Of a DNA stretch of 64,000 nt, positions 54,351-64,000 are shown piece by piece (position 1 is the first letter of the stretch; each line of letters opens with the position of its first letter). The notes beneath the pieces are model-generated. The model worked only from the letters and a program-made list of their open reading frames with translations. It had not been told where the DNA came from and did not search any database. Source of the stretch: Heterobilharzia americana (Eukaryota; Platyhelminthes; Trematoda; Strigeidida; Schistosomatidae); assembly GCA_944470555.2 (NCBI GenBank), contig OX104127.1, positions 25,807,661-25,871,660 of the forward strand. Direction: 5' to 3'. The position numbers and the translations under genes were made by a program.

Positions 54351-54509
54351 ACGCTTCTTCTCAGGTATCTTTGGAACTGCTTTTTTAATAAACCACTCCT
54401 GTTTTACCTATCTTCACAGCGTTGTTTTGAATATCGATGCTAAGTAATTTGATAGTTCATATATTGAGGTATTTCTGTAGTCAACTATGGGTCTAATGGG
54501 ATAACCTGG
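54351..54509. other. Unassigned DNA
   Basis: A short stretch between the SINE palindrome and the PLE. Possibly PLE sequence upstream of the endonuclease, but no motif supports this. Confidence 0.3.
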
Positions 54510-55060
54510 TTTATGAACTTTAATAGTGCCATAAATTCTGCTAGGATTACTATTATTATTATTATTAAGGGTCCCACAGAACCAATTAAGCAAAATAATC
54601 TAATCTATCAAGTCCCATGTAATGACTGGGAGGTCAAGTACACAGGTCAAACTAGCCAGTTGTGGTCAGTTAGACTAGCGGAACATAGGGATTTAGTTAA
54701 ATATAGAATGACAGACCCGAACAACATCCATAATCTAGAAAAATATTCAGCTATTGCAATGCATGCGTGCATTAACACCCAACCACACAATAGGGTGAGT
54801 GGGATAGAACCACTGTACTCAAGTTCAATATAATTAGGCGGAGAGGGAGAAAGAGAGAGAGGTTGGTTACTGAATCTCTGGTCATCGAATCTACATACAA
54901 CCGAACACATGTGATAAAAACGATGCAATACTTATATGCCAGAGGTATGGAAGATTTTACTACCAATAGAAACAAAGTATAAGAGGATTATAAAAATCAG
55001 ATGTCGAAAGTGGTGTGATTACATTGATATGATTATGAGCGATAATAATTTATACTCGAA
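54510..55060 (+). mobile_element. Penelope-like endonuclease fragment, plus strand
   Basis: The frame 54,570-54,833 reads LIYQVPCNDWEVKYTGQTSQ, then LWSVRLAEHRDLVKY and a His-containing helix, the GIY-YIG order I-Y-x-V-x-C...KYTGQT...R-x-x-EH (YIG changed to YTG). After a stop at 54,831 a further 130 bp still looks like PLE 3' sequence. RT is absent. Confidence 0.75.
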
Positions 55061-55615
55061 GTGTGGTCATTAAGTAAATACTAACGTATCACTGTGTGTT
55101 ATAAACCAAATAAACAAATCTAATATTGTAGTTAGAACTACTTGTTAGAACGCATATAAGTAATATATACATAACATTTTTGAAATATCGGATAAAAATA
55201 CAAAGCAGAAGAAGGAGAAAGAACAAGAGACTATTCGCAATCAGTATACCAACGTATCGGCTCAAATTCCTAAACTTTTCATCAGTATAGAAAAGGAAAC
55301 TCAGCAATAAAAAAGATAACTAAATGAAAACAATGGTTTGTCCAACCCTAGAAGGAATTACAATGCAGAAATTGAATAAGACAACGGGTACAATGATTAG
55401 AGACTTAGCATTAAAATAACTGATCTGCTTTAAAAATTCATCTTCATACTTATCCGACTGTTTGTTAGACGACACATCATCAAAAGTGTGTAACCATTAA
55501 GTATATACTAATGTACCACTGTGTGTTATAAACCAAATAAACAAACCTAATATGGAACTACATTCAACCACAGTGCCCAAGTTTTACACTTATATTCATA
55601 CTTCTAACTACACTA
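55061..55615 (+). repeat. Pair of direct repeats, unknown class
   Basis: The block at about 55,065-55,135 ('cattaagtaaatactaacg', 'tgtgttataaaccaaataaa') recurs at 55,490-55,560 in the same orientation, about 425 bp apart, and at 205-260. The interior carries only a 72-codon minus-strand hydrophobic frame without motif. It could be LTR-like ends of a small element or two insertions of one short repeat. Confidence 0.55.
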
Positions 55616-55857
55616 GTGTCATTTTTGGCCTGACAACTTCGCCTAGGTAACTAGTTCACTAGTTAATAGCCGGTCCTAAGCTCGGGTAAAGAGGGAAGGT
55701 TAGGCATAAAGCTAGCAACCTTACCCCTCAAAGCTAATCTAACCGCTAAAGAAACTCCAAAGCACAAACAAAATATGAAAAATAAAAACAAAATTATTCG
55801 CCACTGGAATCGGAGAGGCAAAATGACGCCACTCCGTGAAAGACTTCGGGAAGCCAA

Positions 55858-56352
55858 TTGGCCGATGTATCTTCTCATCTCTCGATGAAAGTGAAAATAA
55901 ACGTGGAGACATGGAATGTCCGCACCATGTTTGAACCCAGTAAGGCAGCCCAGATTGCAAGGGAGATGAGAAGGTATCACATTGAAGTGCTAGGAATTTG
56001 CGAAAGTAGGTGGAATGGAAGTGGACTCTACAAACTGTCAACTGGAGAATCAATAATCTACTCCGATATTGTCACCCACACGACAACCACGAGCACACTG
56101 AGTTATGGAGTGGCTATCATGATGTCCCCAACAGCACCGAAGGCTCTCATGCAGTGGGAACCAGTCTCCTCCAAGATCAGGATCATGACAGCAAGATGGA
56201 TTCAACTCAAAAGGAAGGAAGGTCACAATCATTCACTGCTACGCTGTGCACCTACAAATAATGCAGAGCAAGAGAAAAAGGAGGAATTCTACAGACAACT
56301 TCAAGCAACACTGGACAAGACTCCATCCCAGTTGGCGATATCAAAATTCTAA
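55858..56352 (+). pseudogene. RTE-A endonuclease (copy 3)
   Basis: A 164-codon frame contains VKINVETWNVRTMFEPSKAA, then REMRRYHIEVLGICESRWNG (catalytic Glu), SYGVAIMMS and IMTARWIQLKRKEGHN, ending at a TAA at 56,350. The C-terminal half with TWISPDGHTKNQIDFISISR is present out of frame at 56,530-56,600, and the SDH motif is damaged. This is the best endonuclease N-terminal half of the family in the window. Confidence 0.88.
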
Positions 56353-57389
56353 TTGGTGGGGTGACATGTTTCAATGCCAAACTGGGAGCGGACAACACAG
56401 GAAGAGAACTAACCATGGGTCGAGAGGCGCTAGGTGAAATGAACGAGAATGAGGAATAGTCTGCTGAATTCTATGCATTCAACGATTTGGTGATTGGAGG
56501 CAGTGTGTTCACGCACAAAGATATCCACAAAGCGACATGGATTTCACCAGATGGCCATACTAAAAATCAGATCGACTTCATCTCAATCTCAAGAAAGTGG
56601 AGACGCAGTCTACTTAACACAAGGTCAATAAGAGGAGCAGATGTAGGCTAACACCATTCACTATCTAGTGCAAGAAACCTACTTTCAAAATCAAGTTGAA
56701 AGACTTCAAGGGAGCTGGCGATAGACCTCAATTCAAGTGCAACACCCAGAACACAAACTGAACTGAAGGACGAAACTACAAAGGAGATCTTCAAGGCAGC
56801 CATCAAGACAAAATGGAGATATCGAGCAACATCCGTGAAGAAACCTGTGTGGAAGAACACTGGAACTCTTTGAAAGCTATGTGGAAAGAAACCTGCACAA
56901 CCGTATTAGGAAGGAAGAAGAAAGAAGATAAGGAATGGATCTCGACGGATACATGGAAGCTGATAGAGCAGGGAGAGGAGGATGGTGATGGTGAAGCAGA
57001 AGATAATCCAGTGCAAGGACGCTCAACGACAAGAGGAACTGAGCACAATGTATAAAACACTAGACAAAGAAGTGAAGAAGAGTGCACGCAAAGACAAAAG
57101 ACACTTCTACGAAACACTTGCAAGTGAAGCAGAACAGGCTGCAGGTAGGAGAGACCTGACAACACTATATCAAATAACCAGGTTGCTATCTGGCAGGGAA
57201 GAGACCAACACAGATGAAACCAATAAAAGATGAAGAAGGAAATTTAATTACAAAAGAAGAGAAACAGAGGAAACGATGAACCGACCACTTCAAGAAGCTC
57301 TTTAATCGACCACCACCTGCACTTCGTCCAGAAATACCACCTGCACCGCAGCCACTGAACTACAAGAGAACATAAATCCTCAAACAAAA

Positions 57390-58225
57390 ATGGAAGTCCT
57401 GAACGCCATAAAGCTACTGAAATGCGGGAAAGTAGCAGGACCAGACGGGATCCCACCAGAAGCACTGAAAACAGACACAGAGACAACAGTGGACATGTTC
57501 ACACCACACCATTATTGCAGAAGGTCTGGAAGGAAGGGAAGGTACCTGCCAATGCATTGGAAGAAGGGTTACCTTGTCAAACTCCCGAAGAAAGGAGACC
57601 TCAGCGTTTGCAAGAACTGGCGTGGAATCACTCTCCTGTCCACCCCAAGTAAAATATTAGGCCGCATCATCCTGGAGAGACTAAAGGATGCGCTGCATTC
57701 AAAACTATGACCGGAACAGGCTAGATCGCTGGAATCAGGATGTACAAATCATGTGTAGACCAAATTGCAATGATACACATCATCATCATCATCATAGAAC
57801 AGAGCATAGAACGGCAGTCAATCCTCTACCTCAACGTCATCGACGTTGAAAAGACCTTCAACAGAGTCGACCGACAAGTAATTTGGCAGTTTCTTCAACA
57901 CTACGGAATACCACAAACCTTTATCAACCTCAATCAACAACTATATGAAAACGCCACATGCCTAGTGATCCACAATGGAAAGCTCAGTGATGCTTCTGCA
58001 GTCAAGACAGGAGTGAAACAAGGTTGCCTACTATCCCCCATGATATTCCTGATTGTAGTGGACTGGATCATGCAGCAAACAGTGAGGAGCGAGAAAAGAG
58101 GGATACGCTGGACCGCGGAAAAGAACCTAGAAGACTTGGATTTCGCCAATGACTTATGTCTGATGTCACACAAACTTGAAGATTTACAGGCGAAAACTAA
58201 CAAGTTGGCAGAAGAGGTAGGGTAG
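57390..58225 (+). pseudogene. RTE-A reverse transcriptase (copy 3)
   Basis: The frame 57,390-57,710 has KMEVLNAIKLLKCGKVAGPD, GYLVKLPKKGDLSVCKNWRG and ITLLSTPSKILGRIILERLK, intact here but broken in copies 1 and 2. The frame 57,740-58,225 carries motif A with changes (LNVIDVEKTFNRVDRQVIW; F-D-S-V-D altered to F-N-R-V-D), motif B (KTGVKQGCLLSPMIFLIVVD) and motif C changed to FANDLCLMS. Loss of catalytic aspartates in A and C makes it inactive regardless of the frameshift at the GTAGG repeat. Confidence 0.88.
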
Positions 58226-58984
58226 GGTAGGGTAGGGCAGCGAAGACGGGACTTCAAGTGAACGTAGAGAAGACAGAGGTGATGAGGATATCCAACCAAC
58301 CACAACTGGCTCCAATCACCACCAAAGGGGGAAAATTAAAGGAAGTAGCCTATTTCACCTATCTAGGCAGCACTGTTTCAACTACAGGCGGTACAGGCAC
58401 AGATGAGGACGTCAAAGCCAGGATCGGAAACATAGCAAGACAGGCCTTCATTATTCTGAAACCAATGTGATCTTCTGCACTCAGTATGTGGAATAAGATC
58501 CGGATTCTCAACACCAACGTCAAGTCAGTGCTTCTGTAAGATGGTTTAAAGAACTGGTGCGTTACGAAAGGCGTTTCCAACATACTACACACATTCATCA
58601 ACAACTGCCTACACTGGCTCGTTACTGAAGATCAGATGACCAGAATAATTGGAATAAGCAACAAGAAACTCTAGCCTGACAACGAACCAAACAACAACCT
58701 ATCGCTGAACAAATATGCAGAAGGAAGTGGAGATCGATTGGGCATTCACTGAGAAGGCTGACTGGGACATCAGGCGCCAGGCCAGTCACTCGAGTGGAAC
58801 TCAGATGGGAAGCGACGAGTTGGGTATCGGAGACGAGGGTGACATGGAGGAGATCGTGCGAGAAGGGCTTCTGGGCTGTCGTGGAACCAGGTTCAAAAGA
58901 CTGCAGAGAAGAGAGTGTAATGGAGACGTGCTACTGAAGCCGTATGTTCCATTAGGAACCCAAGGGACAAATAATAATAATAAT

Positions 58985-59335
58985 CTTTGGAATATGGCTA
59001 GGAAGCTAGGAGGCTGACTCATCATCATGGCGAACTTTGACCAATGTTGGTTGTGGTTGGTTAGAAGTAATCGGCGGGGAGAACTGCTCGATCTGGGTTT
59101 CGTTCTTGTTGGCACTCAGCAGCAAGGCATAACTGAAGTCTTGGCTGATATTCGAACTTGCGTCACCTAATGCTGAATTCAACCATGTTACCAATGAAGT
59201 ATTCGGGTAACGATTAACCTCCTACAACACTGGATTAGATACATGGATAGGTCAGCAACTGACTTCAACGATACACAGGTCATCATCATTTACCACTGGT
59301 GGGGGTACTGTCACAAAAGGTCTTAAAGAGGAAAC
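58985..59335. other. Unassigned, less AT-rich segment
   Basis: The region 59,040-59,290 has mixed composition ('ggcggggagaactgctcgat', 'ggtgggggtactgtcacaa') unlike nearby intergenic DNA, suggesting an unrecognised element inserted beside copy 3. No coding motif is seen. Confidence 0.4.
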
Positions 59336-59864
59336 AAATAACTGTATTCATTCACAACAGCTTAAAGTATAGCTTAATAATGTTGAGCTTTGATACACCA
59401 TTTAATTGGTTATAGGTTAATTGATCAGTGTCCAATACATGTTGTAGAACTACTGTGATCATTTATATCAAATCAATTGAATTTATCAGTAAATTATTCC
59501 TTGGTTGTAACAATTCATTTAACAGTGTAGAAAGCGTTTCTAACTGACTGGCTCACCCTATAACACCATAAAATCGAATAAACAACAAGTTGAGTGGTTC
59601 ACTATTATTGAGAGAAAAAAGATGAAATATGATGTAACGTGAAATATAGGCGGAGAATTTAAAAATAAAGAGAATCGGAATTTTCAAGTGAAAATGTATT
59701 ATCCCCTTTTCAGGAGATTTTATCCACAATATGTTCAAGGTCAAAAAATGAACTAGCTACAGAAAAGAAGAAAAAGAAACTGGCAGCATCTATAATCGAT
59801 CATAGTAAATGCTACACTGGAGTTAAACATTCATGTCAGTATGGTATTTTCGTCAAAGAGGTAG
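59336..59864. other. Unassigned AT-rich DNA
   Basis: No gene or element recognised. Confidence 0.4.
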
Positions 59865-60050
59865 ATTGTTCTGGTAATGATGAGTAATGGAATCCAGAAC
59901 ACGCGTTCCATTCTATATGAGACTGGTCTGCTGGTTGTACTGGCCTCTCAGTGAGTAATGTTATTCCCACTAGGACTCGAACTCGGGATATATTGCTTCG
60001 AACGCCACAGTGTTATTCACTTCTTGTGCGATGGGGATCATTCTTATGAT
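59865..60050 (-). repeat. SINE alpha, minus strand, hammerhead mutated
   Basis: The minus strand has 'cgagttcgagtcctag' (B box), 'ataacattactcactgag', 'agtacaacca', a damaged core (GCAGACCAG for CTGATGAG), stem II remnants, ATGGAACGCG and 'gttctggattcca'. It is inactive by core changes. Confidence 0.8.
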
Positions 60051-60470
60051 CTTCTTACAGGCAACATCATAAAAACGTATGTCAGTTTGTGATGGATACG
60101 AAATTGATGTAATTGCCTTAATGAATTAATTTCCTGTTTTGTTTCTTGAGTCTAGATATCACTGAAAACATATACTGTCTATTGTTTTCATTCTGTTGGA
60201 CTGTTGGATATTCATCGCTTGGTCATAGTAAGTCAACAGTTTCAAATCATGGCTAAATTGGTAGTTAAAGTCCATATAACCTAGACATCAGTACAGTCAA
60301 TTTCTGCTCATGATTACAATATCTAAAAAACAACAATTCATTTGACTTGAATTACAAAAGATAGACCAAATCAGTCTTTAGCTACAGTCCACTATGTAAG
60401 GCTCAGTCTTTTATAGGTGTATTTTTTCAGATTAGAATTTCCGCACCAGTCAATTGTCTCTGTGATAGTC
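60051..60470. other. Unassigned DNA
   Basis: AT-rich. No gene or element recognised. Confidence 0.4.
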
Positions 60471-60474
60471 GCGT

Positions 60475-60651
60475 TATATCGTAAAATTGACAGAAGTTGA
60501 AAATTGTCAACCACTGAAAACCGACGAAGTGGCTGAATGGTTAACGGTTCGCCGTGAAACCTGAAGATCCTGAGTTTGATCCCTAGCCGGGTCATGGGTG
60601 CGTACTGCTGAGGAGTCCCATATTAGGACGAAACAGCTGTCCATGATGAAT
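60475..60651 (+). repeat. SINE beta, interrupted by an RTE insertion
   Basis: A box ('agtggctgaatggttaacg'), B box ('gagtttgatccctagc'), and the cleanest hammerhead-like core of the family (CTGAGGAGTCCCAT, TAGGACGAAACAGCTGTCC). Immediately after, the sequence jumps to the tail 'tccatgatgaat', losing about 45 bp between two GTCCA repeats. The RTE piece then splits the tail, whose end resumes at 60,958-60,985. Confidence 0.88.
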
Positions 60652-60957
60652 TATTATTATTATTATTATTAGTCCCTTGGGTTCCTAGTGGAACATAGGG
60701 CTTCAGTAGCACGCCTCCAGTGAACTCTGTTCTCTGAGATCTTTTGAACCTGGTTCCACCACAGCCCAGAAGCTCTCATTTCCTGCTCGCACGACCTCCT
60801 CCATGTCACCCTTGGACGTCCAACTCGTCGCTTCCCATGGGGATTCCACTCGAGGGCCTGACGCGTGATGTCCTCAGTCGGCCTTCTCAGTGCATGCCCA
60901 ATCCATCTCCACTTCTTCCTGCATATTTGTTGCGTGATAGGTTCTTGGTTGGTTCGT
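60652..60957 (-). mobile_element. RTE-A LINE 3' end inserted into SINE beta
   Basis: The 306-bp, 5'-truncated insertion is bounded by the 12-bp duplication 'tccatgatgaat' at 60,640-60,651 and 60,958-60,969. It has the family 3' end and a (TTA)n tail at 60,652-60,671. It still encodes about 90 codons of the C-terminal region in frame (ERTNQEPITQQICRKKWRW, then GRPRVTWRRSCEQEMRASGL...STRNPRD). Confidence 0.92.
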
Positions 60958-60989
60958 TCCATGATGAATACTACTTCTAAATTGTCTCT

Positions 60990-61590
60990 TCTGTTTAACA
61001 CCCTTATTTACAGTGAAAGCGTTTTTCACCCACACATCTATTTTATATTCCAATTAAAAGGAAAAAATAACAAGATTGACAATAAAAATTGTCGTGGCTT
61101 GAGAAAATAGAGTAGTTAACCTAAGACAGAGATGCTTATTTTTTCTGTCTTCATTTACATGGGAGTGGAAAACAATCAACCAATCAGTCGATAGCATTGA
61201 ATTATTTTAACCAATAAGAATAAAACAAATAGATAGTCTCATTTAATGGATCGATAATTAATAGCAACTCCTTGCATGGTCATAATGAATTAATAAAGGA
61301 AAAAATGACGAATTCAAACAGTTAACATTTGTTATTCACAAGATTATTCTATTTTCGCAAAATGCATTGATTTAATGGGGATCAGAAGATATGGAGAATT
61401 TCTATTCATCATTCCACAGTATTATTACTATTAAGAACAACAATAATAATTAGACGACGGTGTTTTAAGCCTTAGAGTGAAATACAATCGAGAGATTTCA
61501 CTGATGAAGTAAAAAGTTCATATCACAAATGACAAAGCAATTGACAGTGGTAACTCTATATCAAGAGTAGTATGATTAAAATGAATCAAC
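60990..61590. other. Unassigned AT-rich DNA
   Basis: No gene or element recognised. Confidence 0.4.
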
Positions 61591-61594
61591 TAGT

Positions 61595-61835
61595 CGAGAT
61601 GAATTGCTCTAGTGGATAGACTACTGATAATAACATTAGTTGAATGCTTAACACATTTTTGCCATAAAGCTTTAAAGGTAATGAGTTCGATCCCTGGCAG
61701 GGTTATGGGTGTACGTACTGTTGAGTAATACCATACATACTAGGATGAAACAGCTAGTCAGTGTTCCTAAGTTTTCTCATGGTTCTCCAATTGATGTCAA
61801 CCCGTCCATAAATACTACCTTGAAAGTATAAGTTA
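61595..61835 (+). repeat. SINE beta, diverged, plus strand
   Basis: B box 'gagttcgatccctggcag' is well kept and the A box decayed. The hammerhead-like block has 'ctgttgagtaatacc', AGGATGAAACAGCT and 'gtcagtgttcc', then the tail. The core is shortened. Confidence 0.75.
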
Positions 61836-62292
61836 AACAACAGAATACAGTTCCTAATGCACAAAGTGAAACATGTAGATACCCAATTAAAATATTAAGC
61901 GTTGAATATACACTGAGAATGTAGAGGTTTGAGGATTGTTCGTTTAAGACAATAAGATTAATTTATGAGCTTCAGATTCACTGTTTCGACGAATGAATGA
62001 TACATCAAGCGATTGTAAGAACTTGTAGAGGTTCTGAGGTTAGAAACAGTAAGTGAAGTAGACCTTACTTTCTTCTAAATGCTAAATAAGTCAACAATAA
62101 CAACATCAATTTTAACTTTAGTGGTTTGCTTTATTTATTTATTATTCTGTGGTTATACTTACTCAAAGATGTATCTACAACAAACACCCTAATAAGTCAA
62201 TTTCAGCAACTTAGACAACCGATACTTCACTAAAACGTTTGGATTCCTACGTTAAATCTGACTGATAGACAGAATCAATGTAGAACCTCTCA
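61836..62292. other. Unassigned DNA
   Basis: No gene or element recognised. Confidence 0.4.
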
Positions 62293-62294
62293 CA

Positions 62295-62725
62295 CGGGTG
62301 TATCGGTTTAAGTTGTTACACTTCACAGTAGTATACAAAGAACAGACGGATAAAAAGAGTGATATCAAAGTAGACGAAGTTGTATGAGAGAATAAACTAT
62401 TTGGAGATAAAGGTTAGTGCAAGTATTCAAGCTTTAGAAGACATCTGCGTCACTGCTGCTGATTTTCAGTCATGTCAACCACTCATTCTTGTAGTCTCGG
62501 AGACGCAAGCCAGGTAATCTACACCTTCCCTAAACAACTCAGAGCGACAGTAACAGGATTTCAAGCACTGATGCCATGTCTTCGTCTCAACACCCTGAGC
62601 CTTCCCCTAGCACTGCACCTGGAGGTAGGCAGTGGTTCGGCATAGCAAGCCACTTCAGTAGATGAAAGTTTGCAACCTCATCCACCGACTTGTATATCTT
62701 ACCTTTCCCCGGTCCTATACATTGT
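62295..62725 (-). mobile_element. SR2-like LINE 3' part (type 2), minus strand
   Basis: The 3' UTR (62,300-62,450) and the last coding portion ('gaggtaggcagtggttcgg', 'caacctcatccaccgactt', reverse complement of a VDEVVNLHRL-type segment) match 36.1-36.8 kb and 42.8-43.25 kb. Truncated on the 5' side near 62,725. Confidence 0.75.
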
Positions 62726-63570
62726 TAACTGATTGAAAGCCAACTACCTAGCCCAATGACAATAGGCTTTCAGCTGTGTAGTCGAATTGCGGAGATGTCA
62801 TTAATCCAATTGTATCAATTTAGTGACAAATAGTTGATGTTAGAATATCTAAACAGTCTCCTATAAAGTTTTGAACAATACATTTCAAGACAGTGAGTAA
62901 ACAGTACCACTAGTGAAGCTTCTATTCACTTTAGGAACCACAGAATTATCAAATACTGATGGAAAACAGGAATCACGATGGAGAATACTTTTAAAACTTT
63001 AAACATCAGTTAGCTGTGTCTAGGCCGATGTTTATATGAGTAGACATTCAATTATCAGCACAAATACAGTGTAAGATAAAGTAACGCTAGAGTTGAATAC
63101 ACCTACAAACTCATTTCAATTAAAGTTCATCAGTGTCACTGTCTCTTTTTCTTTCTGTAATGTTACAATGGATAAGTACTGAAAGGGAAAACAAGCAAAT
63201 TCAACCAATTTATAAAATGGAATTTACCATATCCAAGCCTAAGAATGATAGATAGCAAGATCATAGAGAATTTTTCCGCATAGATGACTCCGTGTTGTCA
63301 AGTGGCTTGAAGTGATAACGAAGAGTATATGTAATAGGTTACGCGTGTCGACTGCACATTTAAGTTTGCACCGTGAAGTTTGACAAGTTGAACCGGTGCA
63401 CTTGTGTTAAAGGTTCTAGAATGATTTTCTCGGTCTGCCTGTCTCTCTGTCTTGGATGTGTACATATGACTATTGTTCTTTTCGGAAGCGTGTAGGTTAT
63501 ATCACTTTGTCGGGAAGTGAGTTGAAACCAAGTTAAGCCCTCAATACCTATTTAAACAATTTCCATTCCA
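62726..63570. other. Unassigned DNA
   Basis: No gene or element recognised. Only short chance frames. Confidence 0.4.
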
Positions 63571-63574
63571 AGTT

Positions 63575-63920
63575 GGCATTCATCACGGACTGATATCGTC
63601 TGGCGAACCATTGAAAACTTGAGGGCATTGGTCAGCTGTTTCGTCCCAGTATAGGACTCCTCAGCAGTGCGCACCTACGACCCTGTCTGGGACCGAACCG
63701 AGTAGCTTCAAGGTTTGAGGAGAGCACTTTACTATTAAGTCACTTGGACGGAAGCCAATGGTCTACAGTCTCCTACTTCTGTCGATTCGCGATATAAAGC
63801 CACCTTCATCCAATACCATAGTTGAGTACTTATACTCACATTCAACTTGGCTCGTTTCACCAGTCACGATTTCCCATTGAAACTTCGAGAAATCTCATCT
63901 TGAAGAGAGTCATTAATGAC
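63575..63920 (-). repeat. SINE beta, near full length, minus strand
   Basis: Minus strand: lead, decayed tRNA-like head, then a well-kept block ('gcgcactgctgaggagtcc', 'tactgggacgaaacagctga') in which stem II gains one G and the base pair next to the cleavage site is lost, and the tail. It faces the next copy head-to-head. Confidence 0.82.
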
Positions 63921-64000
63921 CTCTGGAGGAGTCATGTTTGAGGACTGCTGAGAGATCCCATAATAAGACGAAAAAGCTGTCCAGTGCTCTAAGATTCTCG
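63921..64000 (+). repeat. SINE beta hammerhead block, cut by the window edge
   Basis: Plus strand 'gaggactgctgagagatccc', 'aataagacgaaaaagctg' and 'tccagtgctctaag' give a beta block with core changes. The tRNA-like head is absent and the tail lies beyond the window. It forms an inverted pair with 63,575-63,920. Confidence 0.8.

Larger units (their letters stand above)
55640..58984 (+). mobile_element. RTE-A LINE copy 3, near full length
   Basis: It starts 'aacttcgcctaggtaactag' (one or two changes from copies 1 and 2) and ends 'aggaacccaagggacaa' plus (ATA)n. No convincing target-site duplication was found. It has different lesions from copies 1 and 2: it keeps the segment 'gacatgtttcaatgccaaac' that is damaged in both of them, but has its own frameshifts, a CAT microsatellite (57,776-57,795) and a GTAGG repeat (58,216-58,240). 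The part 56,985-57,310 is nearly identical to copy 1. Confidence 0.92.

Noticed and set aside
55640..58984. Target-site duplication around RTE copy 3
   Set aside because: Only a 5-base match (tttgg) could be found near the ends, too short to be convincing.
1..64000. CRISPR array, bacterial operon, phage or plasmid features
   Set aside because: No regularly spaced direct repeats with unique spacers, no ribosome-binding-site/operon organisation; introns, SINEs and LINEs show a eukaryotic genome.

Overview
The window is AT-rich eukaryotic DNA from a flatworm. The best fit is a blood fluke (Schistosoma or a close relative). The evidence is tRNA-derived SINEs that carry a hammerhead ribozyme of the schistosome Sm-alpha type, RTE-clade LINEs of the SR2 type, Penelope-like elements (PLEs) with GIY-YIG endonucleases, CR1-like LINE pieces, and a host gene with short exons split by multi-kilobase introns full of these repeats. 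There are no bacterial-style operons and no CRISPR array. The species cannot be fixed from the sequence alone.

Host gene. One conserved gene is recognisable. On the minus strand, four exons (31,690-31,556; 28,089-27,875; 21,509-21,230; 7,851-7,490) join with correct GT/AG sites and matching phases (1, 0, 1) into an uninterrupted 314-residue N-terminus. It resembles PRC1/Ase1/MAP65, the antiparallel-microtubule crosslinker of the spindle midzone. The rest of the gene should lie left of position 1. Introns of 3.5, 6.4 and 13.4 kb are packed with mobile DNA.

Layout. 1-7,400: SINE pairs and RTE fragments downstream of exon 4. 7,490-31,690: the PRC1-like gene, with PLE, RTE, CR1 and SINE insertions in its introns. 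31,770-64,000: no host gene recognised. This part holds three near-full-length RTE copies in the same orientation (32,777-36,053; 48,281-51,576; about 55,640-58,984), one 5'-truncated copy (45,549-47,290), SR2-like fragments mainly on the minus strand, two arrays of a palindromic X-box/CCAAT-like motif (37.6-38.0 kb and 52.3-52.9 kb), and many SINEs.

Most interesting signals. (1) A second abundant tRNA-derived SINE family (called beta here), different from the Sm-alpha-like family (alpha), whose body also matches a hammerhead fold with core CTGAGGA/GAAA and its own self-complementary stems. (2) Both hammerhead SINE families occur repeatedly as head-to-head inverted pairs, and beta also as head-to-tail tandems. 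(3) Two RTE copies share the same inactivating lesions but have different target-site duplications, and a third copy matches one of them only in patches, so the family looks mosaic or mobilised in trans. (4) Two PLE 3' ends face each other with about 315-bp nearly identical inverted arms. (5) Palindromic motif arrays of unknown origin.

Family labels used: RTE-A and RTE-B are subfamilies of one RTE LINE (RT motif A ends FEKAFDSVDRE); SR2-like is a second RTE LINE (motif A FLDLKAAFDSVDRE) with two 3'-end types; SINE alpha is Sm-alpha-like; SINE beta is the second hammerhead SINE; SINE gamma is a third tRNA-like repeat. Element boundaries without a target-site duplication are approximate.
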